DNA from: Sphingomonas sp. LaA6.9
Lineage (GTDB): Bacteria; Pseudomonadota; Alphaproteobacteria; Sphingomonadales; Sphingomonadaceae
Direction: 5' to 3'
Length of the DNA: 64,000 nt
NCBI RefSeq assembly: GCF_022601895.1
Contig: NZ_JAKVIO010000001.1
Coordinates: 186,001-250,000, forward strand
In this document: piece after piece, positions 26,664 to 35,250 of the stretch
Layout of the letters: every line of letters begins with the position of its first letter
Position numbering within the stretch: position 1 is the first letter of the stretch
The notes under the pieces: generated by a model
Told to the model about the DNA's origin: nothing
What the model saw: only the letters and a program-made list of their open reading frames with translations
Database searches by the model: none
Translations under genes and position numbers: made by a program

Positions 26664-26990
26664 ATGCAAGCCGCAAAATCTTCCGCTGCCAAGGTCGCCA
26701 AAGAGGACAATCTGTTCGGTGTCTGCGCCGCGCTTGGCGAGGATTTCGGCTTCAATCCGCTGTGGCTGCGGATCGCATTGTCGGTCGGAATTCTCTGGAA
26801 TCCGATGGCGATGATCGGCGGCTACGCGGTCCTCGGCGTGATCGTCGGGCTTTCGCGTCTGCTGGTGCCCAATGTTCGTCGCGACAAGTCTGCGGAGCAG
26901 GAGGAAGGCGGCGCGGTTGCCAGCCTGCCCACGCGCAGCGCGCAGACGGTTGAGGGCAACCAGGCACCGGAAATGGCCTGCGCGGCCTGA
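26664..26990 (+). CDS. PspC-domain envelope stress protein
   Basis: 108-residue inner-membrane protein. A PspC domain covers about residues 14-70: NLFGVCAALGEDFGFNPLWL, then the hydrophobic ALSVGILWNPMAMIGGYAVL. The C-terminal third is polar and low in complexity. Phage-shock-type proteins respond to inner-membrane stress; PspC normally partners PspB or PspA, which are not seen here. A CGGAG ribosome site precedes the ATG, and a sigma-54-like promoter lies upstream. It sits alone between two catabolic operons, ended by a strong hairpin terminator. Confidence 0.85.
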   Translation: MQAAKSSAAKVAKEDNLFGVCAALGEDFGFNPLWLRIALSVGILWNPMAMIGGYAVLGVIVGLSRLLVPNVRRDKSAEQEEGGAVASLPTRSAQTVEGNQAPEMACAA

Positions 26991-27017
26991 CGCCACGCTT
27001 CATATTCCATGTCGAAA

Positions 27018-27058
27018 GGGCGATGTCGGCAGATCGGATGCCGACATCGCCTTTTTCT
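27018..27058 (+). terminator. rho-independent terminator after pspC-like gene
   Basis: 13-bp perfect stem GGCGATGTCGGCA/TGCCGACATCGCC with a 7-base loop followed by TTTTT. Four bases beyond is the stop of the convergent quinone oxidoreductase; a short A-run on the other side makes it possibly bidirectional. Confidence 0.85.
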
Positions 27059-27060
27059 GT

Positions 27061-28035
27061 TCAGGGCAGCAGAACCGTCGATCCGGTCGTCTTGCGACCC
27101 TCAAGGTCGACATGCGCCTGCGCCACGTCCTCGAGCGCATAGCGCTGGCCAATGGTGATCCTGACCTTGTCCGAGCGCAGCATCTCCCAGAGCCGCTCGA
27201 CACCTGCGGCACGCTCGGCGGGCTCGGCATAATAATGATAGAGCATCGGCCGCGAGTTATAGAGCGAGCCCTTCATCGCGAGCACGCCCAGATTGACGCC
27301 GCCCACGGGCGCATCGGCATTGCCATAGTTCACGATCAGGCCGCGGATGCCGCAACTGTCTAGCGAGGATTCCCAGGTCGACATGCCCACCCCGTCGAAC
27401 ACGACGCGCACGCCCTTGCCGCCCGTCAGTTCGCGGACGCGCTTCGCGGTGTCCTCGCTCTGGTAGAAGACGATATGGTCGGCGCCCGCCGCGCGCGCCT
27501 CGGCGGCCTTTTCCTCGGTGCTCACGGTGCCGATCACCGTCGCGCCCACCGCCTTCAGCCACTGGACGAGGATCAGGCCGACGCCGCCCGCCGCCGCATG
27601 GACGAGCACGGGCCAGCCCGCTTCCACCTTCGCGCAGCGTTCGACGAGGAACTCGACGGTGCAGCCCTTGAGCAGCACCGCCGCTGCGGTCTCATCGTCG
27701 ATATCGTCGGGTATGTGGAAGAGTGAGGCCGCGGCGATATTGCGCTCGCTTGCATAGGCGCCGCGCTCGGGGCCGAAATAGCCGACGCGCTGGCCGGGCG
27801 TGAAGCCGGTCACGCCTTCGCCCACCGCTTCGACCACGCCAACGCCCTCGACGCCGAGTTCGGCGGGCAACTCGACGGGATAAATGCCGCGGCGATGATA
27901 GGTGTCGATGAAGTTCAGGCCCAGCACGGTGTGCCGGACGCGTACCTCGCCCGCACCGGGAGCGGGGAGATTGGCATCATGAAACCGTATGACCTCGGGT
28001 CCGCCGGTGGCCTCTATTCTTGCTACGCGTGCCAT
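27061..28035 (-). CDS. zinc-free quinone oxidoreductase-like MDR protein
   Basis: 324 residues, NADPH-dependent medium-chain reductase of the quinone oxidoreductase (QOR) type. Landmarks are GLNFIDTYHRRGIYPVELPA, the QOR signature, then HAAAGGVGLILVQWLKAVGA (nucleotide-binding loop) and GKGVRVVFDGVG. Structural zinc cysteines are absent. Probably reduces a quinone or an activated alkene; in this operon it follows YCII and DUF1330 genes, small ferredoxin-fold proteins often found with degradative oxygenases. ATG at 28035 follows GGAGGG. Physiological substrate unknown. Confidence 0.88.
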   Translation of the reverse strand: MARVARIEATGGPEVIRFHDANLPAPGAGEVRVRHTVLGLNFIDTYHRRGIYPVELPAELGVEGVGVVEAVGEGVTGFTPGQRVGYFGPERGAYASERNIAAASLFHIPDDIDDETAAAVLLKGCTVEFLVERCAKVEAGWPVLVHAAAGGVGLILVQWLKAVGATVIGTVSTEEKAAEARAAGADHIVFYQSEDTAKRVRELTGGKGVRVVFDGVGMSTWESSLDSCGIRGLIVNYGNADAPVGGVNLGVLAMKGSLYNSRPMLYHYYAEPAERAAGVERLWEMLRSDKVRITIGQRYALEDVAQAHVDLEGRKTTGSTVLLP

Positions 28036-28045
28036 CTCGCCCTCC

Positions 28046-28351
28046 TTACCAGGTCTTGCCGCCGACCCAGTCGCCGGCAGCAGCATTGAACGCGCGGATC
28101 TCGATATCGGACCAGATATCCGCCTTGTAATAGGGATCTGCCTCGAGCAGCGCGCGCGCTTCTGCTTCGCTTTCGGCCTTCACCACGAGCAGCGAGCCGG
28201 TGAAATTGCCGTCCTCGTCACGCAGCGGGCCCGCGACCGCGAGCCGGTCGAGCCCCGCTTCGACATGCGCGAGATGCTCCTTCAGCTTCTCCATGCGCGT
28301 GGCCGTCGCGCCGGGTTTGTCCTTCGTGATGATCGCGTAGAATTTGGACAT
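28046..28351 (-). CDS. YCII-related protein
   Basis: 101 residues, ferredoxin-like dimeric alpha/beta-barrel of the YCII family. It starts MSKFYAIITKDKPGATATRM, has an HLAHVEAGLD segment with the family histidine, then GSLLVVKAESEAEARALLEA and DPYYKADIWSDIEIRAF. YCII proteins are small putative isomerases or dehalogenases of aromatic and other catabolic pathways; no substrate can be assigned. It is flanked closely by the DUF1330 and quinone oxidoreductase genes (23 and 10 bases), a probable three-gene operon. Confidence 0.82.
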   Translation of the reverse strand: MSKFYAIITKDKPGATATRMEKLKEHLAHVEAGLDRLAVAGPLRDEDGNFTGSLLVVKAESEAEARALLEADPYYKADIWSDIEIRAFNAAAGDWVGGKTW

Positions 28352-28374
28352 CTGGATTCCTTTCGTGAATTTGT

Positions 28375-28680
28375 TCAGCCGGCGATCGCGGGCCCTTCGA
28401 TGAGCAGCACCTGGCAATCGGCGATGCCCTGGCGCAGCGCCTTCGCTTCGCCATATTCAGGGGAATTCCAGAAGGCGAGCGCGGCTTCCTTGCTTGGCCA
28501 TTCGGAGATCACCACCGATCCGCCGTCGCCGAAGCGGCCCTCGAGCAGCTGACAGCCCGGCGCGCGCATCAGATATTTTCCGCCGAACTTTTCGACGAGT
28601 GCGGCCGCACGCGATCCGTAGCCCGCAAGGAAGGATTCACGGTCGGAAATCGTGGCGGTGACGATCAAGTAGGCGGGCAT
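28375..28680 (-). CDS. DUF1330 protein
   Basis: 101 residues, another ferredoxin-like dimeric alpha/beta-barrel protein. DUF1330 landmarks are MPAYLIVTATISDRESFLAG, GGKYLMRAPGCQLLEGRFG and VISEWPSKEAALAFWNSPEY. Function of the family is unknown. First gene of a three-gene leftward operon; an operator copy TGTCCGGACA lies 18 bases upstream of its ATG, tying it to the catabolic regulon. Confidence 0.88.
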   Translation of the reverse strand: MPAYLIVTATISDRESFLAGYGSRAAALVEKFGGKYLMRAPGCQLLEGRFGDGGSVVISEWPSKEAALAFWNSPEYGEAKALRQGIADCQVLLIEGPAIAG

Positions 28681-28697
28681 GCGGAGACTCCGTTAAA

Positions 28698-28707
28698 TGT
28701 CCGGACA
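28698..28707. promoter_or_regulatory. operator copy TGTCCGGACA upstream of DUF1330 operon
   Basis: Exact copy of the core palindrome found at 22063-22072, here in the context AATGTCCGGACAAC, 18 bases upstream of the DUF1330 ATG. Confidence 0.7.
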
Positions 28708-28841
28708 ACATAGTTTGTGTCTCCATTGCTGCAATCAAAAATGGGCAGGCGTCACAGAATCCTGAAAGCCCAACAACCCTACGGAATGTGGGTGTTGCAA
28801 TTATATGACAGAGATCGGATTTGTCGCCATATGCGCTCAAA

Positions 28842-28851
28842 TGTCTGGACA
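28842..28851. promoter_or_regulatory. operator copy TGTCTGGACA upstream of TonB receptor
   Basis: One-base variant of the core palindrome, within CAAATGTCTGGACAACTTTG, 54 bases upstream of the receptor ATG. The remaining intergenic DNA between 28681 and 28905 holds no gene. Confidence 0.65.
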
Positions 28852-28905
28852 ACTTTGAGGGGCAATGAAAGCTTCCAGGCGTCATTCAATGGGGAGGAAT
28901 AAGCT

Positions 28906-31455
28906 ATGCGATTCGTGATCCGGGCAACCTTGCTCGCGGCAACGGCTTTGGTGCCTGCGTCGGTACTGGCGCAGGAAGCACCCGCCGAAGTGCAGGGCGG
29001 TATCGAAGACATCATTGTGACCGCGAGGAAAACCGAAGAGTCGCTCTCGGACGCACCAGTGGCAGTCTCCGCCGTCTCTGAAAAGATGATCGAACAGCTC
29101 GGTCTGAACTCGATCGACGATTTTGCCAAGCAAGCGACGGGCATCAGCTTCAGCCAGGCATTTGGAAGAACTTCGGACCGGCCCGTTATTCGCGGTCAGT
29201 CCAACGTCCTCGCCAATGTGCAGTTCGGGGTGGAAACGGGCGCGGCCTATTTTGTAGACGGTATCTACTATCAAGGTGACATCCAGGGTTTCGACCCCAA
29301 CTCGATCCAGCGCGTCGAGATCATCAAGGGCCCGCAGTCGGCGCTTTATGGCCGCAACACCTATTCCGGCGCGATCAACTATGTGACCAAGGATCCGTCG
29401 GACACGCTGACCGTTTCTGGCAAGGCAAGCGTTGCCGAGCACGACACCTATGATCTGAGCGCCTCGATATCAGCGCCGATCATGGGTGATGTGGTCGGTA
29501 TTTCTGCCGGCGGGCGCTATTACGAATATGGCGGCGAGTATCGCAACCAGCTTACCGGCAACAAGGTAGGCCAGGAAAAGAGCTATTCGGGCTATGTGAC
29601 GCTGGTCGCGAAACCCAATGACGACATCAAGATCCGCCTGCGTGGCCAATATCAGCACGACCGGGACGGATCGCTGCCGATCTTCCTGCAGGGCGCCGAT
29701 GCCAACAACTGTATGCCCGGTTTTCGCAGCCTGCGTTATCGCCAGCGCAACCTTCCACCGCCCGTGCCGGTTTCACCGACTTCGACGTTCCAACCGGCCA
29801 TCGGCATTTCCAATAACGCCAACCAGTATTTCTGCGGCACGATCGAGCCTCAGCCGAACAACATTCGCGTCAACAACGATCCCGTCTCAACCTTTTTTGG
29901 CGTACGCGACGCCACGGCGTTCGATGGCAATCGCAACGATCAGTATCTGGCGTCGGGCATTGTCGATTGGGACATTGGGGGTTCCGGGTGGATCGTATCC
30001 AGCCTTACCGGCTATCGGAACAATACCAATCTGTTTGGCGACGATGGCGACCACACCGACAGCTTCTTCTTCCTGTTCCCGCCCGTGCCGCCTGCGACCG
30101 TCGAGCCGGCATTTGCGAACACCAATCGCGATGAAACGGAGGATTTCAGTCAGGAAATTCGTCTTGCCAGCCCCGCGGACCAACCCATTCGCGGCTTGCT
30201 GGGCGGCTATTATTTCAAGCAGACAAACCGCAACCAGGATCTGACCTTCGCCAATCCAACCGCCGGCGAAGCATTGGGCACCAACGCTTCGGCATATGGA
30301 AGCATAGAAGATGTTGCAGTGTTCGGATTGCTCAGCGCCGAATTGACCGATGAGATCACGGTCACTGGCGAGATCCGCTATGCCGAGGAACGCAAGACGA
30401 TCATCGAACGCGCCGCTGCGACGTCAATCTTCTGCGCGGGCGAAGCTGGCCGCGCGGGCCAGTTCGGATTTACCGGCACGTGCTTGCCCGCGGGCAAGTT
30501 CAAGGATTGGACACCCCGCGTCACCATCGACTGGAAGCCGACCGACGACCTGCTCGTCTATGCCGTCTATGCAGAAGGCAACAAGCCGGGTGGGTTCAAC
30601 GGCGCGGGCGGCCTTTCGGCATCGACGCTGACGGGCACCGATCAGACCGCCTATCTGCCGGAAACCGTGAAGGGCGGCGAACTTGGCGTGAAGTTCGATA
30701 CGGCCGATCGCATCGCACGCTTCTCCGCAGCGATTTTCTATAACAAACTGGCTGACGTTCAGCTCACACGGGCCATCCCGCCAACAGTCGCCGGCCAGTC
30801 TTCCACGTCCATCGTGACCAATCAGGGCGACGCGGAAACCAAAGGCTTCGAGCTCGAAATGCAGGCGGCGCCAACGAACGGACTGAACGTCTCGCTGGGC
30901 GTCGCCTATGTCGATGCCAAGTTCACCAACGGCTGCGATGCCGATCTCTTTACGCTCAATTCGGGCGGGTTCCGGCCGAATTTCGACACCGACAATCCGC
31001 CGGCCAACATGTTGCCGCTGTGCGATATCACGGGCAAACGCATGCCGCTGGGTTCACCCTGGATTGTCAACGGTTCGATGAGCTACGAGCGAGAGGTCGG
31101 CGCAAACGGACTGAGCCTGTTTGCGAACACCAGCTTCAGCTATGAGGATGCGAAATACATCCAGGTCGACAATCTCGCTAAGACCGGAGACGCCTTCCTG
31201 CTCAACGCGCGGCTCGGTGTCCGTACCGAGCACTGGAGCCTCACATTGTTCGGCCGCAATCTGACGGACGAGGATGCGATACCGCTCGCTACCCGCTGGT
31301 TCGACTATCGCTATGGCAACGCCCGCCGCGACGTCGGAACGACGGGTACCTTCCAGGGGCAGGCCTTCGCGGTCGAAACGGGCGCGCCGCGCGCGTTCTT
31401 CGCGACGCTGCGCCGGGGGCGCACCTTCGGGATCGAGGGCACTTTCAAGTTCTGA
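28906..31455 (+). CDS. TonB-dependent outer-membrane receptor
   Basis: 849 residues. Signal peptide about residues 1-23 (LLAATALVPASVLAQE), a TonB-box-like region IEDIIVTARKTEES at about 33-46, a plug domain (VIRGQSNVLANVQFGVETGA, PQSALYGRNTYSGAINYVTK) and a 22-strand barrel ending in an aromatic-phenylalanine motif (GIEGTFKF). It probably imports the island's growth substrate or a related molecule; the ligand is not readable. Monocistronic: operator 54 bases upstream, GGGGAGGA ribosome site, strong terminator downstream. Base composition is somewhat less GC-biased than flanking genes. Confidence 0.93.
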   Translation: MRFVIRATLLAATALVPASVLAQEAPAEVQGGIEDIIVTARKTEESLSDAPVAVSAVSEKMIEQLGLNSIDDFAKQATGISFSQAFGRTSDRPVIRGQSNVLANVQFGVETGAAYFVDGIYYQGDIQGFDPNSIQRVEIIKGPQSALYGRNTYSGAINYVTKDPSDTLTVSGKASVAEHDTYDLSASISAPIMGDVVGISAGGRYYEYGGEYRNQLTGNKVGQEKSYSGYVTLVAKPNDDIKIRLRGQYQHDRDGSLPIFLQGADANNCMPGFRSLRYRQRNLPPPVPVSPTSTFQPAIGISNNANQYFCGTIEPQPNNIRVNNDPVSTFFGVRDATAFDGNRNDQYLASGIVDWDIGGSGWIVSSLTGYRNNTNLFGDDGDHTDSFFFLFPPVPPATVEPAFANTNRDETEDFSQEIRLASPADQPIRGLLGGYYFKQTNRNQDLTFANPTAGEALGTNASAYGSIEDVAVFGLLSAELTDEITVTGEIRYAEERKTIIERAAATSIFCAGEAGRAGQFGFTGTCLPAGKFKDWTPRVTIDWKPTDDLLVYAVYAEGNKPGGFNGAGGLSASTLTGTDQTAYLPETVKGGELGVKFDTADRIARFSAAIFYNKLADVQLTRAIPPTVAGQSSTSIVTNQGDAETKGFELEMQAAPTNGLNVSLGVAYVDAKFTNGCDADLFTLNSGGFRPNFDTDNPPANMLPLCDITGKRMPLGSPWIVNGSMSYEREVGANGLSLFANTSFSYEDAKYIQVDNLAKTGDAFLLNARLGVRTEHWSLTLFGRNLTDEDAIPLATRWFDYRYGNARRDVGTTGTFQGQAFAVETGAPRAFFATLRRGRTFGIEGTFKF

Positions 31456-31472
31456 CGCGCTGTCTTTCAAAC

Positions 31473-31515
31473 AAAAAAGGCCCCGCCGGAGTGTATCCGG
31501 CGGGGCTTCTTTTTT
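31473..31515. terminator. bidirectional terminator after TonB receptor
   Basis: 11-bp stem GCCCCGCCGGA/TCCGGCGGGGC with a 5-base loop, T-run after it and A-run before it. It separates the receptor from the convergent DUF1838 gene; the rest of the 152-bp gap shows no gene. Confidence 0.9.
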
Positions 31516-31607
31516 AGTGCGCTCTCAACTCGAGCGGGGGTGCCGCCGCCTTGCGGTGGTCCGTGATCAGCTAAACGCAATCGGGACCGTCGCGGCGGCG
31601 CGTCATG

Positions 31608-32516
31608 TCAATGGCCCTGTCTCGGCGCTTCCGGCGCGGCCTTGCGCTTTTCGTCGACCCATTTCTTGAAGACCGTCCAGGTCGTCTCATTGGGGCGCGC
31701 ATCGTCGACAGGGGGTGCCTGGGTGTAGATCGGGTAGTTTGCCGCGATCTCGTCCTTCAGCACCTTGGGCAGTTCGTCATAGCTCTTGAGCTTGGTACCC
31801 ATGGCGTTGAACACGATCTGTCCCTGGCGACCGCGCATCTTCATCCACGGCATCCAGTCCGAGATGCGGACCCATGACACCGAGGGGTAGGCCGTCGGGT
31901 TTTTCGTATCGAGCAGTTCGTCGGTGCGCGCGACGAAATCGAATATTTCCATCGCGTGATATTTGTTGCCGACAAAGTCCTGATAATCGCCGGCAAGCAC
32001 GTTGTGATAGAAAAGCGGCACCTCCAGCGGCATCGCGAACCACTGGCCCATGCGCTTGTGGCTGAGCTGAAAGGGTTTGCCGTCGGCGCCATAGGGAAAG
32101 CTCGGGCGCGCGTTAACGGGATCGTTGGCAATCTGCATCACCTCGACCTTCTCATCGGTCCAGGGGTTGGTCCATGTGCGCAGGATCTCGCCCGTCTTCG
32201 GGTCGGTGAACACCATGACCTCGCGGCTGACCTGGCGATAGCCGGTGCCGCGCTTCTCGTCAGCGACAGAGACGCACTGACGAACGTTCATGCCCTCACC
32301 GTGGAACAGCAGTCGGTCGGGCTCGCCGGTGATGCGCGAATAGACCTTTCCCGACCAATAATAGACCGCGGGCGTCCCGTCCTTCACACCGCACTGGGTG
32401 CGCTTCATGATCTCTATCGCGTCTTCGGGCTTGGCCGGATCCAGCGTCCTCGCATTCGCGGGCATCGCCGCCAGCGTCCCCAACGCCGCGCAACCCAGCA
32501 ACACGTATTTCATCAT
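31608..32516 (-). CDS. exported DUF1838 protein
   Basis: 302 residues with a signal peptide (MMKYVLLGCAALGTLAAMPANA). The mature part carries DUF1838 features: TQCGVKDGTPAVYYWSGKVY, TGEILRTWTNPWTDEKVEV and PSVSWVRISDWMPWMKMRGR. DUF1838 proteins are periplasmic or surface proteins of unknown function. An operator copy lies 60 bases upstream of the ATG, with its own probable promoter, making it a separate member of the regulon although it follows the cytochrome c gene on the same strand. Confidence 0.85.
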   Translation of the reverse strand: MMKYVLLGCAALGTLAAMPANARTLDPAKPEDAIEIMKRTQCGVKDGTPAVYYWSGKVYSRITGEPDRLLFHGEGMNVRQCVSVADEKRGTGYRQVSREVMVFTDPKTGEILRTWTNPWTDEKVEVMQIANDPVNARPSFPYGADGKPFQLSHKRMGQWFAMPLEVPLFYHNVLAGDYQDFVGNKYHAMEIFDFVARTDELLDTKNPTAYPSVSWVRISDWMPWMKMRGRQGQIVFNAMGTKLKSYDELPKVLKDEIAANYPIYTQAPPVDDARPNETTWTVFKKWVDEKRKAAPEAPRQGH

Positions 32517-32576
32517 GTCTTTCCTCCCCTTGTTTGGACGCGGAGATGCTAGCGCAGCTTTTCGAGAATGAAAATA

Positions 32577-32586
32577 TGTCCGGACA
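32577..32586. promoter_or_regulatory. operator copy TGTCCGGACA upstream of DUF1838 gene
   Basis: Exact core palindrome within AAAATATGTCCGGACAAATT, located between the DUF1838 start and the end of the cytochrome c gene. Confidence 0.7.
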
Positions 32587-32626
32587 AATTTGGAATATGC
32601 CCGAGGACATTGTTGATTGCTGAGCC

Positions 32627-33001
32627 CTATTTGGCGCTTTCCGCCTCGATATAGGCGATGATCGCCTTGCGCCTGGCGGCGTCGGCTTCTCCGGCAAACC
32701 CCATGCGGTTGCCCGGCACGATCTTGTTCGGCGCGGCGATAAAGGCGTCGAGCGTCTCAGCGGTCCATGTCACGCCGCTGCCCTTCATCGCGTTCGAATA
32801 GGTGAAGCCAGCTTGCGTTCCCGCGGTCTTGCCAAGGATGTCGTGGAGATTGGGTCCGGAGCGCTTTGCGCCATCCTTGTCGAAACTGTGGCAGGTGGCG
32901 CAGCGCGCGACCTCGTCGCCGGGGCCCGCGGCCTTGTCTCCGCCGCAACCCGCAAGCGTCAGCGCTGCCAGCGCAAGAATGGAAAGTCCGATGCTTCTCA
33001 T
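32627..33001 (-). CDS. class I cytochrome c, probable lipoprotein
   Basis: 124 residues. A lipobox-like LAGCGG ends the signal sequence; heme-binding CATCH is at about residues 34-38, and the axial methionine is probably in NRMGFAGE. The fold resembles cytochrome c2/c552 (GPNLHDILGKTAGTQAGFTY). Lies 21 bases after the flavoprotein gene in the same operon and is the obvious electron acceptor for it, passing electrons to the respiratory chain from the periplasmic face. Lipid anchoring is inference from the lipobox. Confidence 0.88.
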   Translation of the reverse strand: MRSIGLSILALAALTLAGCGGDKAAGPGDEVARCATCHSFDKDGAKRSGPNLHDILGKTAGTQAGFTYSNAMKGSGVTWTAETLDAFIAAPNKIVPGNRMGFAGEADAARRKAIIAYIEAESAK

Positions 33002-33022
33002 GATGATTGTTCCCTGGAAAAT

Positions 33023-34591
33023 TCAGGCGAAGCCGAGCACGCCGGGGTTCATCAATCCCCGGGGGTCGAGCGCCTGCTTGATGGTTGCGAGCAGCGCCTC
33101 GGGCGCGGGCGACAGCGCGGGACGAAAGGGGTAGGTGCGTCCGATCTGGTTGGAGGCGGCGCCAAGGCTGCGGAAGAGTTCGACGGTTTCGTGCCGTAGC
33201 CGGTCGACCAGCGCGCGCGCCTCCGGATTGGGAGCGGGCTCGACGAAACCCGCGAGATGCCGGGTGTCGGGCGCTTCTCGATGCAGCGGTTGCCAACTGT
33301 CCTGCCAGTGAAAAACGGGCTCGAAACTGAAGCAGTGATTGGCGAGCGCGGAGGCGAGCCGCGTGAAGGTGATCCCGTGCGCGGCCATTTCCTCGGCATG
33401 CGGCGCGATCATCGCGTCGAAGGCCGCGATGAGCCGGCGTGCCTCCGAATGCGCGACCTTCGCGTTGAGCGCGGCCCAGCGACCGCCTGTGGGGCCGAGT
33501 ACGCCGTTCAGATTGGCGAAGAGTTCGGCGCGCGCGACGCGCGGAATCGTGGGCGCGACCGCAATCCCGCCCCAGCGCGCGGCGATGCGATGCGCTTCTT
33601 CCAGATCGGCCTCGACCGCAGCGGCGCAGCGGCCCGCAGCGGTCAGGTGCAGCGAGAAATGCCCTTCGGGGATGAAGCCGGTGCCGCCTTTGGCCAGCGA
33701 GGCGAGCGCCTTCACCGCCTTGAGCGCGCCGCCCGCATCGCGCGCCACCGACATCGCGGTCTTCGCCATCGTCGCGCTATCGGCGTGCACCGCGCCTGCG
33801 GCGCTCGGGTCGAGGATATAGACTTCCTCCGCCAGATCGGCGCGCGCGATCTCGCACAGCGCGTCGGCCGCTTCCTCGATACCTGCGAAGGCGAAGCTGG
33901 CATAGCCCTGCTCGGCGGGCGAACGGATCAGGCGGAAGCTCGCTTCGGTCTTGATCCCGAACATGCCGCCGTCATGCGTGAACAGGCCGGTGAGATCGGG
34001 CCCGAATGTGCGCAGTATCGGTTTGCTGCCAAGCATCAGCGCGCCCTGTCCGGTGCGCAGCAAGGTGCCATCGGCGAGCGCGACTTCGATCCCCAGCACA
34101 TTCTCCGCCGCCGAGCCATAACGCGCCGATCCGAAGAACAGCGCGCCATGCCCAAGCCCGCCGCCCACCGTCGCGCCAGCGCCCGAGAAGGTGCCGATAA
34201 AGGGCAGGCGCAGCCCGCGCGGTTTCAGCGCGTCGTTGATCTGCTTCCACGTCACGCCCGCCTGCATGGTGATCGTCATATCCTCCTCGGCGATGTCGAG
34301 GATGCGGTCGAGTCCGCGCATGTCGATCGTGACGGCCTTGGCGGAAGGGGGCGCGTAGCCCCCGGTATAGCTGAGCCCGCCGCCGCGCGGCAGCACCGCA
34401 TAGCCAAGCGCGGTGGCGGTCGAGAGCGCCGCAGCGACGCCCGCCGCGTCGCGCGGAAGCACGACGGCAGCGGGGCGATCGCCCGTCACATGCACATCGC
34501 TCGCGGCGAGATCCAGCGCGGCGTCATCGGTGCGCACGGCATCGTTGCCGAGCACACCAGCGAGCGCTTCGAGCAGCGCGGCGTGGCTCAT
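33023..34591 (-). CDS. VAO/PCMH-superfamily FAD-linked oxidase
   Basis: 522 residues. FAD-binding PCMH domain near the N-terminus (LPRDAAGVAAALSTATALGY, VLPRGGGLSYTGGYAPPSA, GTFSGAGATVGGGLGHGALF) and a C-terminal cap ending ALDPRGLMNPGVLGF, typical of p-cresol methylhydroxylase, vanillyl-alcohol oxidase and lactate/glycolate dehydrogenase relatives. The neighbouring cytochrome c suggests a dehydrogenase that uses cytochrome rather than oxygen. No signal peptide is apparent, so how it meets the exported cytochrome is unclear. ATG at 34591 overlaps the upstream gene by 4 bases; an open frame continues upstream but belongs to the antisense/alternate frame of the membrane protein gene. Confidence 0.85.
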   Translation of the reverse strand: MSHAALLEALAGVLGNDAVRTDDAALDLAASDVHVTGDRPAAVVLPRDAAGVAAALSTATALGYAVLPRGGGLSYTGGYAPPSAKAVTIDMRGLDRILDIAEEDMTITMQAGVTWKQINDALKPRGLRLPFIGTFSGAGATVGGGLGHGALFFGSARYGSAAENVLGIEVALADGTLLRTGQGALMLGSKPILRTFGPDLTGLFTHDGGMFGIKTEASFRLIRSPAEQGYASFAFAGIEEAADALCEIARADLAEEVYILDPSAAGAVHADSATMAKTAMSVARDAGGALKAVKALASLAKGGTGFIPEGHFSLHLTAAGRCAAAVEADLEEAHRIAARWGGIAVAPTIPRVARAELFANLNGVLGPTGGRWAALNAKVAHSEARRLIAAFDAMIAPHAEEMAAHGITFTRLASALANHCFSFEPVFHWQDSWQPLHREAPDTRHLAGFVEPAPNPEARALVDRLRHETVELFRSLGAASNQIGRTYPFRPALSPAPEALLATIKQALDPRGLMNPGVLGFA

Positions 34592-35250
34592 GCGGGTTTC
34601 CAGACGCTGATGATCGCGATCGCGGTGATGAACACCCAGAGCAGCAGCAACACCGATGTCGCGCGGACATAGGTGCGCTTGATGATCGCATTGGTCTCGT
34701 CGGTCGGCCCTTCGCGCGCCATGACCGCCCAGGTGCGGAAGTGCGCGATGAGCGCGAGGCGGATGCCGACCCCGCACATCATCACACAGGCGAACAGCGC
34801 GAGCTTCCAGCGCAGCCATTCGGGCATCGGCCATGTGCCGCCGATGAGGCCCGTCGCGATGCCGCCCAGCACCGCCATCAGCACATAGCGCGAGCCGCGA
34901 TCGATCGCGCCCAGCGTCTTGCCGATGCCGCTGTGGCGTAGCCGGTGCACGGCTTCGACGAATGCGAACCAGATAGCGCCGAAGATGCCCGCCGCGATCG
35001 CCGTCGTCTCGCCGCCCGGGACATAGCCGTAGAGTGCAGCGATCGCAGGGCCGAGGCTTGCCTGCAGCACGAGCGCGTAACGAACATGCTGATCGACATG
35101 CATGACATGCTCCATCAGCCGCGACCGTTCCTCGAAGGGCATGCGGTCGCTGTACGAGACATAGCGGTAGGTGCTGTTGATCACGAATTCGGAGCCGAGC
35201 CAGTAGCCCAGCACCGCAATATGCGCGGCGAGCAGCCAGGGCGCGATCAT
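34588..35250 (-). CDS. multi-pass membrane protein of unknown function
   Basis: 220 residues with about six hydrophobic segments (APWLLAAHIAVLGYWLGSEF, LVLQASLGPAIAALYGYV, AAGIFGAIWFAFVEA, YVLMAVLGGIATGLI, LALFACVMMCGVGIRLALIA, SVLLLLWVFITAIAIISV). Histidines and charged residues in the first loop (HVMHVDQHVRYA) could bind heme or metal, as in membrane anchors of dehydrogenases, but no family was recognised. Coupled by 4-base overlaps on both sides to the flavoprotein and hypothetical genes, so it may form part of an electron-transfer complex with the flavoprotein and cytochrome c (inference). Confidence 0.7.
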   Translation of the reverse strand: MIAPWLLAAHIAVLGYWLGSEFVINSTYRYVSYSDRMPFEERSRLMEHVMHVDQHVRYALVLQASLGPAIAALYGYVPGGETTAIAAGIFGAIWFAFVEAVHRLRHSGIGKTLGAIDRGSRYVLMAVLGGIATGLIGGTWPMPEWLRWKLALFACVMMCGVGIRLALIAHFRTWAVMAREGPTDETNAIIKRTYVRATSVLLLLWVFITAIAIISVWKPA

